Source: an uncultured Haliea sp.
Lineage (GTDB): Bacteria; Pseudomonadota; Gammaproteobacteria; Pseudomonadales; Halieaceae
Direction: 5' to 3'
NCBI GenBank assembly: GCA_947258585.1
Contig: CAMYIZ010000011.1
Span: forward strand, 1-35,364
Length of the DNA stretch: 35,364 nt
Shown: in pieces, positions 16,937 to 26,318 of the stretch
How positions within the stretch are numbered: position 1 is the first letter of the stretch
Layout of the letters: every line of letters starts with the position of its first letter
The notes under the pieces: generated by a model
What the model was told of the DNA's origin: nothing
Seen by the model: the letters and a program-made list of their open reading frames with translations, nothing else
Databases searched by the model: none
Position numbers and translations under genes: made by a program

Positions 16937-19345
16937 ATGAGCGGTCCCCAGGCCTGTTTCCACTGCGGCGAGCCAATCCCGGCCGGCAGCCGCTTCAGTG
17001 TCGACATCGACGGCATCGCCCAGCCCATGTGTTGTCCCGGCTGCCGCGCGGTCGCCAGCCTCATTGCCGACAGCGGCATGGCCAGCTTCTATCGCCAGCG
17101 CACGGCATTCAGCGACAAACCGGCCCAGGACGCCTCGCCATCGCCGGGTGAATACCTGCTCTACGACGACCCGGCCCTGCGCGGCCAGTTCTGCCGCCCG
17201 GGCGAGGACGGCAGCGAAACTGCAAACCTGTTGCTAGGCGGCATCACCTGTGCAGCCTGCACCTGGCTGATTGAGCAGACTCTGCTGCGTGAGCCCGGTG
17301 TGCTTGATGCGCAGGTCAATCTTGCACAGCAGCGCCTGTCGCTCCGCTTTAACCCAGCCCAAGTCCAACCGAGCCGGATCTTTGCCCTGCTGGAATCACT
17401 GGGCTATACCGCCAGGCCTTTCCACAACAGCAGCCAGCGCGAGCAGGTCGAACGGGAGTACCGCAGCGACCTGCGGCGGGTGGCGGTGGCAGGCATCGGC
17501 ATGATGCAGGTGGGGATGTTCGGCATCGCCCTGCATGCCGGTGACATGCAGGGTATCGCACTGGAGCACCAGGGCTTGCTGCGCACGGTAAGCCTGCTGG
17601 TCGCCAGCTTTGTCATGGTGTACTCCGCTCGCCCTTTCTTCACCACCGCCTGGCGCCACCTGCGCCGCGGCTCCCTGGTCATGGATCTCCCTGTCGCATT
17701 GGCAATCGGCCTCGCATTCACGGCCAGCGTCTGGGCGACCGCCACCGGTGGCGGCGAGGTCTACTTCGACTCGGTGGTGATGTTCACCTTCTTCCTGTTG
17801 CTGGGCCGTTTCTTCGAAAAGCGGGTACGGCGCAGGCATATGCTCGCCTGCTACGATGCCGAGAGTGGACTGCCGCTGACTGTGAGCCTGCGCCGCGGCG
17901 CAAACTGGGAGCGGGTGCCGCGCCGCCTGCTGCAGCCCGGCGATACGGTCAGGGTCGTGGCCGGGGAGACCATCGCTGTCGATGGCACCGTGCAGCAGGG
18001 CAACAGCAGCGTGCGCGAAGACACCTTTAACGGTGAGTATGTACCGCGCACAGTCGCTCCCGGGGATGCTGTCTTCGCCGGCACCATAAACCTGGAAGGC
18101 AGCCTGGAACTCAAGGTTGAACAGCTCTATGACAGCAGCCGCCTCGCTGCGCTGCAGCAGAGTGTGGAGCGAGCCCAGCGCAGTAAACCGGAACTGGCGC
18201 GACTGGCAGACCGGCTTTCCGCCTGGTTCGTGGCCGGTATCCTGCTCATCACCGCGGCGACCGGGCTGGTTTGGAGCCAGATTGCGCCAGACCAGGTGCT
18301 GTGGATTTGCCTGTCAGTGCTGGTAATCAGCTGCCCCTGCGCCCTGGCCCTGGCCACACCGGCGGCGCTCACCTCTGCCGCGAGCGCCCTGCGCAACCAG
18401 GGTGTGATTGTCCATGGGGAAAACGCCATCGAGGCCCTGGCTCGCGCCAGGCTGCTGGTTTTCGACAAGACCGGCACCCTGACCGAAGGTAAACTGCAGC
18501 TGCAGCGGGTCGTGCCCTGCAGCCAGGTGCAGGGGGAGTTGTTGGGCGCTCTGGCCAGCGCACTGCAGCAACACTCCAATCATCCGATCGCACACGCTTT
18601 CAGCGGCATCGCGCCGACCACCGGCGTCACGGATGCAATCCATGTCACCGGTGCCGGTGTCGAGGCCAGCTGGCAGGGCCAGCGTGTCAGGATGGGGAGC
18701 GAGCGTTTTTGCCGAGAGCTTGCGCCCGGCTTGCCCGCGCCACCGGATACCGGTTTGTACTGGGTTGCCCTGTGCAGCCGTGACCAACCGCTGGCCTGGC
18801 TGGGGCTTTCCGACCAGCTTCGTGCCGAGACGCCCGCGGTGATTGCCGCCGCCCGCCAGGCCGGCATGTCTCTGGCACTGCTGACGGGAGACAGTTCCTC
18901 CGCCGGCAATCGGCTGGGAGCCGAACTCGGCTTCGACCACATCGGTATCGGCCTGTCGCCGGAGGGTAAAATGCAGCAGGTGCGCGCCTGGCAGGATGCC
19001 GGGCAGGTTGTCATGGCGGTAGGCGATGGGCTCAACGATGCACCGCTGCTGAGTCTGGCCAACGCCTCCTTCGCGGTAGCCGGCGCCACAGACCTGGCTC
19101 GTGCCCAGGCTGACTTTGTGGTCGACAGTGACAATCTTGCCGCTGTCATAACCAGCCTGCGCAAGGCCCGGGAATGCACTCGCATCATCAAGCAGAACTT
19201 TGCCTGGGCCCTGGCCTATAACTGTAGCGGGATTCCCCTGGCCGCCATGGGCTTCATCCCGCCCTGGGTCGCGGCGCTGGGGATGTCGCTCAGTTCACTG
19301 ATCGTGGTGATGAACTCACTGCGCCTTAGCAAGTCCCGCGACTGA
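16937..19345 (+). CDS. ccoI: Copper-transporting P-type ATPase for oxidase assembly (CcoI/FixI)
   Basis: 802 residues from the ATG at 16937. A longer in-frame start at 16865 would overlap ccoH by 55 bases and has no better ribosome site. The N-terminus has the metal-binding pair CFHCG and CCPGC typical of CcoI, then a heavy-metal domain with TCAAC (Cys105, Cys108). The membrane part holds CPC (466-468). The phosphorylated aspartate is Asp510 in DKTGTLTEG, and the hinge motif GDGLNDAP has Asp697 and Asp701. CcoI exports copper needed for the CuB centre of CcoN rather than acting in general copper resistance, as the operon context also shows. Confidence 0.95.
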   Translation: MSGPQACFHCGEPIPAGSRFSVDIDGIAQPMCCPGCRAVASLIADSGMASFYRQRTAFSDKPAQDASPSPGEYLLYDDPALRGQFCRPGEDGSETANLLLGGITCAACTWLIEQTLLREPGVLDAQVNLAQQRLSLRFNPAQVQPSRIFALLESLGYTARPFHNSSQREQVEREYRSDLRRVAVAGIGMMQVGMFGIALHAGDMQGIALEHQGLLRTVSLLVASFVMVYSARPFFTTAWRHLRRGSLVMDLPVALAIGLAFTASVWATATGGGEVYFDSVVMFTFFLLLGRFFEKRVRRRHMLACYDAESGLPLTVSLRRGANWERVPRRLLQPGDTVRVVAGETIAVDGTVQQGNSSVREDTFNGEYVPRTVAPGDAVFAGTINLEGSLELKVEQLYDSSRLAALQQSVERAQRSKPELARLADRLSAWFVAGILLITAATGLVWSQIAPDQVLWICLSVLVISCPCALALATPAALTSAASALRNQGVIVHGENAIEALARARLLVFDKTGTLTEGKLQLQRVVPCSQVQGELLGALASALQQHSNHPIAHAFSGIAPTTGVTDAIHVTGAGVEASWQGQRVRMGSERFCRELAPGLPAPPDTGLYWVALCSRDQPLAWLGLSDQLRAETPAVIAAARQAGMSLALLTGDSSSAGNRLGAELGFDHIGIGLSPEGKMQQVRAWQDAGQVVMAVGDGLNDAPLLSLANASFAVAGATDLARAQADFVVDSDNLAAVITSLRKARECTRIIKQNFAWALAYNCSGIPLAAMGFIPPWVAALGMSLSSLIVVMNSLRLSKSRD

Positions 19346-19358
19346 GGCCGCGCCCACC

Positions 19359-19547
19359 ATGGAAAGCCTGTACCTGTTGATACCCATTGCCCTGCTGTTC
19401 TGCGTCATCGTCATCCGCCTGCTGATCTGGGCCATAGACAGCGGCCAATATGAGGATCTGGACAAGGAGGCCTCCCGCATTCTCATGGAGGAGGAAACCG
19501 GCAAGCAGAACCCCGGGCCCAAAGAAGGGGACAACGGTGCTGACTGA
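19359..19547 (+). CDS. ccoS: cbb3 oxidase maturation protein CcoS
   Basis: 62 residues: one membrane helix (about 5-26) and a short acidic tail beginning WAIDSGQYEDLDKEA. CcoS is needed for insertion of cofactors into the cbb3 oxidase. It follows ccoI by 13 bases and overlaps the next gene by 11 bases. Confidence 0.9.
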   Translation: MESLYLLIPIALLFCVIVIRLLIWAIDSGQYEDLDKEASRILMEEETGKQNPGPKEGDNGAD

Positions 19548-20262
19548 ACTCGGCAGCGCGTTCGCGCTGGGGCTGGCAGGAGCAGGCCACTGCCTCGGAA
19601 TGTGTGGCGGCATCGCCGCCGCGCTGCAACTGGGCGGTGCCAGGGGCAGCGGCATGACCCTGGCTTATCACGGAGGTCGTATCACCAGCTATACCCTGCT
19701 CGGCGCCGCGCTGGGCTTTGCCGCAGGCAGTATCGATATCGCCGCCTGGACGATGGGGCTGCGTTACCTGGCCGGCATTTTGCTGGTAGCCATGGGCCTG
19801 TACATCGCCGACTGGTGGCGAGCGCTGCAGTGGCTGGAGCGAGGTGGAGCCATGCTCTGGCGTCCGGTGCAGCGCTGGTCCGCCAGGCTGCTGCCGCTGC
19901 GCCACTGGTACCAGGGCGCGGCACTGGGTCTTTGCTGGGGGCTGATGCCCTGCGGCCTCATCTACAGCAGCCTGGCCTGGGCCGCGACGGCTCAGGATGC
20001 CCGGCTGTCGGCTCTCATGATGCTGTTTTTCGGGTTGGGAACGCTGCCGGCGATGCTCGCCACGAGCTTCGGAGCCGGCGCCGTGCGGTCAGTGCTGCGA
20101 CGCAAGGGGCTGAAAACTATCCTTGGCGTGTTGCTGATACTGTCCGGTTTGTGGACGCTGTATGTGATACTGAGCCATGGCAACCACGACAGCCACGCGG
20201 GACATGGCAGCCCTGCCCCGCAGGAACACGTCGCTCCGGGACAGGAAAAACATCATCATTGA
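19537..20262 (+). CDS. TauE/SafE-like membrane protein linked to ccoS, with histidine-rich tail
   Basis: 241 residues from a GTG at 19537, chosen because AGAAGGGG lies just upstream; the frame is open further left, but only inside ccoS. About six membrane helices. The N-terminus carries GHCLGMCGG (residues 17-25) and a later helix has LMPCGLIY, both seen in the SafE-like proteins that follow ccoS in many proteobacteria. These are usually annotated as sulfite exporters, but the location points to metal handling or oxidase maturation. The C-terminus has eight histidines in about 28 residues, ending HHH, which suggests metal binding. It is the last gene of the cco block. Confidence 0.83.
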   Translation: MLTELGSAFALGLAGAGHCLGMCGGIAAALQLGGARGSGMTLAYHGGRITSYTLLGAALGFAAGSIDIAAWTMGLRYLAGILLVAMGLYIADWWRALQWLERGGAMLWRPVQRWSARLLPLRHWYQGAALGLCWGLMPCGLIYSSLAWAATAQDARLSALMMLFFGLGTLPAMLATSFGAGAVRSVLRRKGLKTILGVLLILSGLWTLYVILSHGNHDSHAGHGSPAPQEHVAPGQEKHHH

Positions 20263-20317
20263 GGAACGCAGAAGAAGTGATGAACGGGCCGCACTCGGCG
20301 ACCCGCTCTCATCCCCG

Positions 20318-20398
20318 CTAGAAGCGGTAGGCAATACCAAGATTGTAGACCCAAGGGTCGATGTCCACGTCAAACTCCACCTTGCCAACGTCGGTGCA
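20318..20398 (-). pseudogene. Remnant: C-terminal end of an OmpW-type outer membrane protein
   Basis: Read on the minus strand, the codons ending at the TAG in 20318-20320 give VGKVEFDVDIDPWVYNLG followed by IAYRF and stop. The DPWVY segment and the final strand ending in an aromatic residue are typical of the last two beta-strands of OmpW-family porins. An in-frame TAA at 20399-20401 closes the frame only about 26 codons upstream, and the 3' end of the aspartokinase gene begins 30 bases away. The rest of the gene is therefore gone. I read this as the scar of a deletion or rearrangement between safE and the ectoine operon. Confidence 0.68.
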
Positions 20399-20427
20399 TT
20401 ACGCGCGACAGCCCTGCATCCAGCCGT

Positions 20428-21876
20428 TCAGGAGGTGGCCAGGCGGATGGCCCTGCCATGGTCGTGGGGCTCGACCAGAGTCTCGTGCAAGCTCCTGATC
20501 GCCTGCTCATAGTCGTCATCATTGACGATAAACTGGATATCGACCTGGCGCATGCTCTGGTGGATCGCCAGGACACTGAGGTTTTGGTCCGACAGCGCCG
20601 CCACCGTACGTGCCAGCAAGCCGGGAACCTGCATATCACTGCCGATTGCGGAAACTATGGCAACCTTCTGCTCGCGGATCTCGGACTCCGGAAACGCGTC
20701 CTGCAGTACGGTCTTGATCCGTTTCACCGTCTTCAGATTGGTGTCGAGATAGTGGGTCACTGTATTGGCATTGATATCCTTGCCGACAATATGTGCCTTG
20801 AAGCGCTGCACATTGCGGAGGATTTCCGTGTCGTACTGGCCAACTATACCCGCCATGTCCTGGTCGAACAGTTCCAGCGCGTATACGCCCCGGCAACCGG
20901 CGATGATTTCGACACAGGCGACGTCGCTGACGTAATCGCGGGTGATCAGGGTACCGGTATGCTCCGGCTCAAAAGTATTCTTGACCCGCAGCGGAATATC
21001 GTTCTGGCGCAATCCCTTGGCCGCCTTCGGATGAATAGCCTCCATCCCCAGGTTGGCCAGCTGATCAGCCACATCGTAATTGGTGCGACCGATGGGCACG
21101 GCGTTATCCTCTCCCACCAGGCGCGGGTCCGCACTGCTGAGGTGAAACTCCTTGTGGATAATCGCTTCGCGCGCGCCGGTCAGCACCGCAATGCGACTGA
21201 AGGTCATTTCGCTATAGCCACGGTCGAACTGGGTGATGAGGCCTTCGCTGCAATAGGCGTAGCCGGTTACGATAGGCAATTCACGCTCGAGGTCAAGGTT
21301 GGCGAATGCCTGTTGCACGCACTCGTCGAGAGGCATGTTGCCCGTGGTCTGCCAGCCCGACAAATCCACAAACGTCGCGTTCAATCCGTCACGGCGCAGC
21401 AACCTGGCCAGATTCCAGGCGCTGTGGGCCTCGCCAACGCTGGACAACATTTCGCGGACCGTGACCAGGTGATCCTCCACCAGGAAGTGGCCGTGGCCGC
21501 AGAGACTTTGCAGATCCTCAAGGCACTTGCGGGCATTGTCGAGACGCTCGCCGATAAAAGCATTCGCTTCCGCCAGCGACTCGGGGTCAACAAAAAGCTC
21601 AGCGTTGATGGCAAACATATCGTGCCGCACGTTATCCAGCGCCTCTTCCCAACTGCTGTCCTGGAAACTGCTGGCAAACAAGCCATACACACCCGGCTTG
21701 CCGTCCTTCTTGTCCTCGAGCAATTTGTTGGTCATGCCGCCATAGGCGGATACAACGAACACGCGCTGGTACGGGGTGTCACCGTTGGACTGACCAAAAA
21801 CGATGCTGTCACGCACGGCGGCATAATCGCTCATGGACGTACCACCGATCTTTTCCACAGTATGCCTGTTCACCAT
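20428..21876 (-). CDS. ask: Aspartate kinase associated with ectoine synthesis (Ask_ect)
   Basis: 482 residues from the ATG at 21876, preceded by a GGAAGG/AGGGGA site. The frame is open for 23 further codons upstream, but the protein N-terminus VEKIGGTSM fits this start. It phosphorylates aspartate, the first step toward aspartate semialdehyde, the ectoine precursor. The kinase domain occupies the first 300 or so residues, with two ACT regulatory domains at the C-terminus (VAIVSAIGSDMQVPGLLAR marks one). It is the last gene of the ectABC-ask operon. Such copies are typically less sensitive to feedback by lysine and threonine than the housekeeping enzyme. Confidence 0.93.
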   Translation of the reverse strand: MVNRHTVEKIGGTSMSDYAAVRDSIVFGQSNGDTPYQRVFVVSAYGGMTNKLLEDKKDGKPGVYGLFASSFQDSSWEEALDNVRHDMFAINAELFVDPESLAEANAFIGERLDNARKCLEDLQSLCGHGHFLVEDHLVTVREMLSSVGEAHSAWNLARLLRRDGLNATFVDLSGWQTTGNMPLDECVQQAFANLDLERELPIVTGYAYCSEGLITQFDRGYSEMTFSRIAVLTGAREAIIHKEFHLSSADPRLVGEDNAVPIGRTNYDVADQLANLGMEAIHPKAAKGLRQNDIPLRVKNTFEPEHTGTLITRDYVSDVACVEIIAGCRGVYALELFDQDMAGIVGQYDTEILRNVQRFKAHIVGKDINANTVTHYLDTNLKTVKRIKTVLQDAFPESEIREQKVAIVSAIGSDMQVPGLLARTVAALSDQNLSVLAIHQSMRQVDIQFIVNDDDYEQAIRSLHETLVEPHDHGRAIRLATS

Positions 21877-21950
21877 TCCCCTTTTCCTTCCGCGACCATT
21901 CCGTTCCAATTTTTGTCCTGTAGTAATGTGCGTTACCCCGGTCACGGCTG

Positions 21951-22355
21951 CTACACCCGCACCGGATCGGCTTCCAGCTCGTAGGCACCCTCGGCGTTGT
22001 GTACCTCCGTCCCATGTAATGGCGGGTTGAAGACACAGGCCATTTTCATTTCCTTGCGCGCGCGCAGGATGTGCTGGTCATGCTTGTCCAGAATGTAGAT
22101 CGTGCCGGGTTTGATCGGGTAGACCTTGCCATCGGCAAGGGTTTCCACCTCGCCCTCGCCGGACATGCAATATACCGACTCCAGGTGATTCTGGTAGTGC
22201 ATCCGAAAATCGGCACCCGCATAAATGGTGGTGATGTGGAAGGAGAAACCCATATTGTCGTCCTTCAGCAACAAGCGGGTACTGTCCCAGTTGCCACCGG
22301 GATCCTTGATCATTCGCCCTTCACGGGCAGCGGTTTCCATGTCTCGTACTATCAT
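21951..22355 (-). CDS. ectC: L-ectoine synthase (EctC)
   Basis: 134 residues, a cupin-fold enzyme that closes N-gamma-acetyl-diaminobutyrate into ectoine, the last step of the pathway. Typical stretches are [35 protein letters not shown] and [11 protein letters not shown], with the metal-binding region at Glu, Tyr and His positions conserved in the family. The ATG has AAGGA 8 bases upstream. No ectoine hydroxylase gene (ectD) follows. Confidence 0.96.
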   Translation of the reverse strand: MIVRDMETAAREGRMIKDPGGNWDSTRLLLKDDNMGFSFHITTIYAGADFRMHYQNHLESVYCMSGEGEVETLADGKVYPIKPGTIYILDKHDQHILRARKEMKMACVFNPPLHGTEVHNAEGAYELEADPVRV

Positions 22356-22429
22356 TGTCTATTCCTTAATCGTGTAGGGGGTTCGCGAAGCGGACGGCGT
22401 AATTCGGTTCACGCCTGCCCGTCACCAGC

Positions 22430-23764
22430 TCAGCTCGCCTTGCGGAAACGCTCCTCGGCAGAGACGCTGTAGTCCTCCTCGAAGAAATCCACCGTTTCAG
22501 GGATTTCACCCTCGGATGCGCACACCTCGGCGATCGCCTGCTCGACGATATCGATACCACGCTTCAGATTCGCCTCGGAAATGGTCAGTGGGCAGAGGAA
22601 CTTGACTACCTGGTCATCAGCGCCGCTGGTCTCGATCATCAGACCCTTGGCAAATGCCTTGCGGGTAATACGGGCGGCAATTTCACCGTTCACACAATTG
22701 ATACCCTGGAACATGCCGCGGCCGCGCGTGGTGAAGTTGCCTTCGCCATAGCGGGCGACAATGGTCTGCAGGCGCCCGGACACATAGCGGCCCTTGGCCT
22801 GCACCTCTTTCGCAAAGCTGTCGTCCGACCAGTAATGATCTATCGATGCCTTGGCAGTGACAAAAGCCAGATTGTTGCCGCGGAACGTGCCGTTGTGCTC
22901 GCCGGGCTTCCACTGGTCCAGTTCTGGGCGGATCAGCACCACTGCAAAGGGCAGCCCGTAACCACTCAGGGACTTGGACATGGTCACGATATCCGGGGAG
23001 ATGCCTGCCTCTTCGAAGCTGAACCAGGTACCCGTACGGCCACAGCCCGCCTGAATATCATCAACAATCAACAGCAGATTGTGCTTGCGACAGACAGCCT
23101 CGAGATTGCGCAGCCACTCGAACCCTGCGGCATTGATGCCGCCTTCGCCCTGGACCGTTTCCACCAGAACCGCCGCAGGCATGTCGATACCGCTGCTGGA
23201 ATCCGACAGCACCTTGTCGAGATAGGCGGTAGTGTCGATACCGTCGCCAAGGTAGCCGTCATAGGGCATGCGGCTGCTGCCACCCAGGCTGACGCCCGCG
23301 GCACCCCGGTGGTGGGAATTACCGGTGGTTGCCAGCGAGCCCAGGCTGACCCCATGGAAGCCGTTGGTAAAGGAAATCACATTTTCGCGCCCGGTCACGT
23401 TCCGCGCCAGCTTCAGGGCCGCCTCAACCGCATTGGTGCCGGTGGGCCCGGTAAACTGGACTACAAACTCAAGATTGCGCGGCTTCAGGATCTTTTCGTT
23501 GAAGGCCTCGAGGAACTCAGCCTTCGCCCGGGTATGCAGGTCGAGGCCGTGACTGATGCCATCTGCCTCGATGTAGGACAGCAGCTTCTCCTTGAACACG
23601 GGGTTATTGTGCCCGTAGTTCAGGGTTCCCGCGCCGGCGAGGAAATCCAGGTATTCCTTGCCTTCCTCATCGTAGAGAAACTCGCCTTTCGCACGGTTGA
23701 AAATCCGCGGGAAGGAGCGGGCATAGCTCTGCACTTCGGATTCAATCTCTTCAAAAATTTTCAT
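22430..23764 (-). CDS. ectB: Diaminobutyrate-2-oxoglutarate transaminase (EctB)
   Basis: 444 residues from the ATG at 23764; a TTG one codon earlier is less likely. This PLP enzyme transfers an amino group from glutamate to aspartate semialdehyde to give L-2,4-diaminobutyrate. The class III aminotransferase landmarks are present: [12 protein letters not shown] around Asp235 and the PLP lysine Lys264 in [15 protein letters not shown] lies upstream. It sits between ectA and ectC in the conserved order. Confidence 0.96.
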   Translation of the reverse strand: MKIFEEIESEVQSYARSFPRIFNRAKGEFLYDEEGKEYLDFLAGAGTLNYGHNNPVFKEKLLSYIEADGISHGLDLHTRAKAEFLEAFNEKILKPRNLEFVVQFTGPTGTNAVEAALKLARNVTGRENVISFTNGFHGVSLGSLATTGNSHHRGAAGVSLGGSSRMPYDGYLGDGIDTTAYLDKVLSDSSSGIDMPAAVLVETVQGEGGINAAGFEWLRNLEAVCRKHNLLLIVDDIQAGCGRTGTWFSFEEAGISPDIVTMSKSLSGYGLPFAVVLIRPELDQWKPGEHNGTFRGNNLAFVTAKASIDHYWSDDSFAKEVQAKGRYVSGRLQTIVARYGEGNFTTRGRGMFQGINCVNGEIAARITRKAFAKGLMIETSGADDQVVKFLCPLTISEANLKRGIDIVEQAIAEVCASEGEIPETVDFFEEDYSVSAEERFRKAS

Positions 23765-23810
23765 CAACTATTCCTTTGTCGTGTATTGTCAAATGCGTAC
23801 GTAAAATTAA

Positions 23811-24326
23811 TCAGTGCGACACAGCGTGCAGTGCCTGCTGCCTGAAAGGCCCGATTCTGGCAAGCATCTCCGAATCGTGACTACCTGCGAAGTGCAGCTC
23901 GCGATCAAACAGCACACTGCGCACCAGCTCGGCATTTCTCTTGCGGGCGAAGCTTTCAAACAAAGCCCAGGATGCTGCATTGTCAGCGGTCACCGTGGTC
24001 TCGATGTAACAGATATCTTCATTCTCCGGGCGATCGAGAATGGCAGCCAACATACGTCCGGCCAAACCCTGGCCACGGCCCTTCTCACTGACTGCCACCT
24101 GCCACACAAACAGCGTATCCGGGCGCGCCGGAACTCGATGTCCGGAAATGAATCCGACGACCTCTCCTGCCCCTTCTGCGAGGACGGAAGTACTGGCGAA
24201 ATGCGTGCACTGCACCAAATTGCAGTAAGCAGAGTTGGTATCCAGTGGCGGACAGCTTGCAATCAGACGGTGCACAGGCATGCCATCGGTGGCCACAGGC
24301 GGACGCAGTGTCAGGTCAAGACTCAT
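23811..24326 (-). CDS. ectA: L-2,4-diaminobutyrate acetyltransferase (EctA)
   Basis: 171 residues from the ATG at 24326, which has GGGAGG upstream. It is a GNAT-fold enzyme that acetylates diaminobutyrate with acetyl-CoA. The acetyl-CoA loop is RGQGLAG at residues 84-90, after WQVAVSEKG. It is the first gene of the operon. An extended -10 element is found 32-40 bases upstream of the start, so the leader is only about 25 bases. Confidence 0.95.
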   Translation of the reverse strand: MSLDLTLRPPVATDGMPVHRLIASCPPLDTNSAYCNLVQCTHFASTSVLAEGAGEVVGFISGHRVPARPDTLFVWQVAVSEKGRGQGLAGRMLAAILDRPENEDICYIETTVTADNAASWALFESFARKRNAELVRSVLFDRELHFAGSHDSEMLARIGPFRQQALHAVSH

Positions 24327-24357
24327 ACTTGCCTCCCTATTCTTTAGAACGCTAAGC

Positions 24358-24366
24358 ATTATAACA
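24358..24366 (-). promoter_or_regulatory. Extended -10 promoter element of the ectABC-ask operon
   Basis: On the minus strand the bases read TGTTATAAT: a perfect TATAAT at 24363-24358 preceded by TGn, the extended -10 form. The -35 position at 17-base spacing (TTAATA, 24386-24381) is weak, as is usual for extended -10 promoters. Transcription would begin near 24351. Confidence 0.7.
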
Positions 24367-24455
24367 GGTCAGGCCGAGGATATTAACCAGACATTCGTGT
24401 TTATTGGCCGCTTATTGGCGACTTTTAGCAATGTTCAAGTCGTTTTTTGTTTTTT

Positions 24456-24481
24456 GTGCACTAAATATTTACACTGTGCAC
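24456..24481. promoter_or_regulatory. Palindromic candidate operator in the ectA-ectR intergenic region
   Basis: A 10-base perfect palindrome, TAAATATTTA (24462-24471), is flanked by two copies of GTGCAC (24456-24461 and 24476-24481), each itself a palindrome. The cluster is AT-rich and lies between the divergent ectA and MarR-type genes. MarR dimers bind such symmetric sites. It is about 95 bases upstream of the ectA -10 and closer to the regulator gene, so autoregulation is at least as likely as direct ectA control. Confidence 0.42.
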
Positions 24482-24563
24482 CACGCAAACAGAAAACCAC
24501 CACCCGGAAGCGTCCGAAATCCGCTTCAACTACTAACGCCGTGACACGGCCCGGAGGTACACT

Positions 24564-25124
24564 GTGCTGGTTTATGCAAGCAGGGGAGACATACTGTTGG
24601 GGAGGATAGATGAGGTACTTGTCGCCCTGCGGCGGGTCATTCGGGCAACCGACCTGCACTCCCGCCACCTGGCCAAGACTACAGGCCTTACCGCGCCGCA
24701 AATCCTGCTACTGCAGACCATCCGCGACCGCGGCGAGGTGACCATCGGCGAACTCGCGACGGATATCAGCCTGAGTCAGGCGACGGTAACCACCATTCTC
24801 GACCGCCTGGAAAAGCGGGGGCTTGTATATCGCCAGCGCTCGAATGAGGACAAGCGCAAGGTTCACGCCCATCTCACAGCGGATGCACAGGAAATCCTGA
24901 AAAACGCGCCGATTCCATTACAGGAACAGTTCACCAGGCAATTCGGGGAGCTGCAGGAGTGGGAGCAGACCATGATCATCTCCTCCCTGCAGCGCATTGC
25001 AAAAATGATGGATGCGGAACATATCGACGCCTCCCCGGTCCTGGACCTGGGTCTGCTGGATCGCTACGAAAACGGCAGGGAAACAGAAGAAGGGCGCCAA
25101 TCGCGCAAGGACAAACGGCACTGA
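24564..25124 (+). CDS. ectR: MarR-type regulator of ectoine genes (EctR-like)
   Basis: 186 residues from a GTG at 24564, with GGAGG at 24553-24557. A winged-helix MarR domain is visible: LTAPQILLLQTIRDRGEVTI, then ELATDISLSQATVTTILDRL as the recognition region, and the wing with DKRKVHAHLTADAQ. It faces away from ectA. MarR-family EctR proteins repress ect operons in halophilic methylotrophs, and the arrangement here is the same, so I infer the same role. The C-terminal tail is charged and without motif. Confidence 0.85.
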   Translation: MLVYASRGDILLGRIDEVLVALRRVIRATDLHSRHLAKTTGLTAPQILLLQTIRDRGEVTIGELATDISLSQATVTTILDRLEKRGLVYRQRSNEDKRKVHAHLTADAQEILKNAPIPLQEQFTRQFGELQEWEQTMIISSLQRIAKMMDAEHIDASPVLDLGLLDRYENGRETEEGRQSRKDKRH

Positions 25125-25134
25125 CAGGCGAGCG

Positions 25135-25170
25135 CCCGGCGAAGCCAGCACTGAGCTTGCCTCGCCCGGG
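25135..25170. terminator. Imperfect hairpin between convergent ectR and aldolase genes
   Basis: The left arm 25135-25149 and right arm 25155-25170 form 13 pairs with one bulge and two mismatches around the loop ACTGA. The position between two converging genes fits a shared terminator. No T-run follows on either strand. Confidence 0.38.
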
Positions 25171-25203
25171 AGCACCCCACAGGCCACTCCCCAACCCTCG
25201 CTC

Positions 25204-26244
25204 CTAGCCGGCCGCGGCGTCCCGCTCCCGCGCCATGTCCAGCGCCAGATCCTCGATCATGTCCTCCTGGCCGCCCACCGTGCGCCGGCGACCCAGTTCC
25301 ACCAGGATATCCCGTGAGGACAGCCCGTACTTGGCCGCACTGCGCTTGGCAAACAGCAGAAAACTGGAGTAAACGCCGGCCCAGCCCAGGGTCAGCGAGT
25401 CCCGATCCACCCGCACGATATGGTCCATCAGCGGCACGATCAGGTCCTCGGCCACGTCCATGGCCTTGAACAGGTCGACCCCGGTCTCCACGCCCATGCG
25501 GTCACAGACCGCCAGGAACACTTCCAGCGGTGTGTTGCCGGCACCCGCACCCAGACCAGCCAGTGAGCCGTCAATCCGGTTGGCCCCCGCCTCCACCGCC
25601 GCCAGCGAATTGGCAATGCCCATCCCCAGGTTGTGGTGGCCGTGGAAGCCCAGCTCGGTCTCCGGCTTCAATTCCTGCCGCGCGAGCTTGACCCGGGCCG
25701 CCACGTCGTCCGGCAGCATGTAACCGGCGGAGTCGGTGATGTAAACACAGTTGGCGCCGTAGGATTCCATCAGCTTCAGCTGCACCAGCAGCTCCTCCGG
25801 CTCGATCATGTGCGCCATCATCAAAAAGCCCACGGTATCCAGGCCCTGGATCTGCGCCGCCATGCTGATGTGCTGCTCGGAGACATCCGCCTCGGTACAG
25901 TGCGTCGCCACCCGGATCGTGCCGATGCCGCAGTCCACCGCCATCTTCAGGTGATCCACGGTACCGATACCCGGCAGCAGCAGCGCCGACACTTTGGTCT
26001 TGCGCACGGCTTTGCACACCGCGGTGAGGTACTCCTCGTCACTGGCGGCGGGGAAGCCGTAGTTGACCGAGGCGCCGCCGAGGCCGTCGCCGTGGGTCAC
26101 CTCGATCATGGGGATGCCGGCGGCGTCCATAGCCACGGCGATGTCCACCATCTCGCTGACGGTGATCTTGTGCTGCTTGGGGTGCATGCCGTCGCGCAGG
26201 CACATGTCGTGGACGGTGATTTTCTTGCCTTGCAGGTTCATCAT
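25204..26244 (-). CDS. dmpG: 4-hydroxy-2-oxovalerate-type aldolase (DmpG/BphI/HsaF family)
   Basis: 346 residues from the ATG at 26244, with GGGAG 8 bases upstream; 49 earlier codons are open but fall in the repeat region. The enzyme splits 4-hydroxy-2-oxo acids into pyruvate and an aldehyde, which passes to the partner dehydrogenase. Family signatures: [15 protein letters not shown] at the N-terminus (metal-binding Asp), and [15 protein letters not shown] with two metal-binding histidines. The partner acetaldehyde dehydrogenase gene lies 593 bases upstream, an unusually large gap for two proteins that form one complex. HsaF in steroid degraders is the same family. Confidence 0.93.
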   Translation of the reverse strand: MMNLQGKKITVHDMCLRDGMHPKQHKITVSEMVDIAVAMDAAGIPMIEVTHGDGLGGASVNYGFPAASDEEYLTAVCKAVRKTKVSALLLPGIGTVDHLKMAVDCGIGTIRVATHCTEADVSEQHISMAAQIQGLDTVGFLMMAHMIEPEELLVQLKLMESYGANCVYITDSAGYMLPDDVAARVKLARQELKPETELGFHGHHNLGMGIANSLAAVEAGANRIDGSLAGLGAGAGNTPLEVFLAVCDRMGVETGVDLFKAMDVAEDLIVPLMDHIVRVDRDSLTLGWAGVYSSFLLFAKRSAAKYGLSSRDILVELGRRRTVGGQEDMIEDLALDMARERDAAAG

Positions 26245-26318
26245 CTGTTCTCCCGGAACATTATCTGAGCTGGTAACAGGGCTTTTGGGAAGCCGCTTGG
26301 AGCTTCGATTCGGCTCCG

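Noticed and set aside
20458-21984. 508-codon open frame antisense to the aspartokinase
   Set aside because: It mirrors the ask gene, which is clearly recognisable, and no family matches the antisense product.
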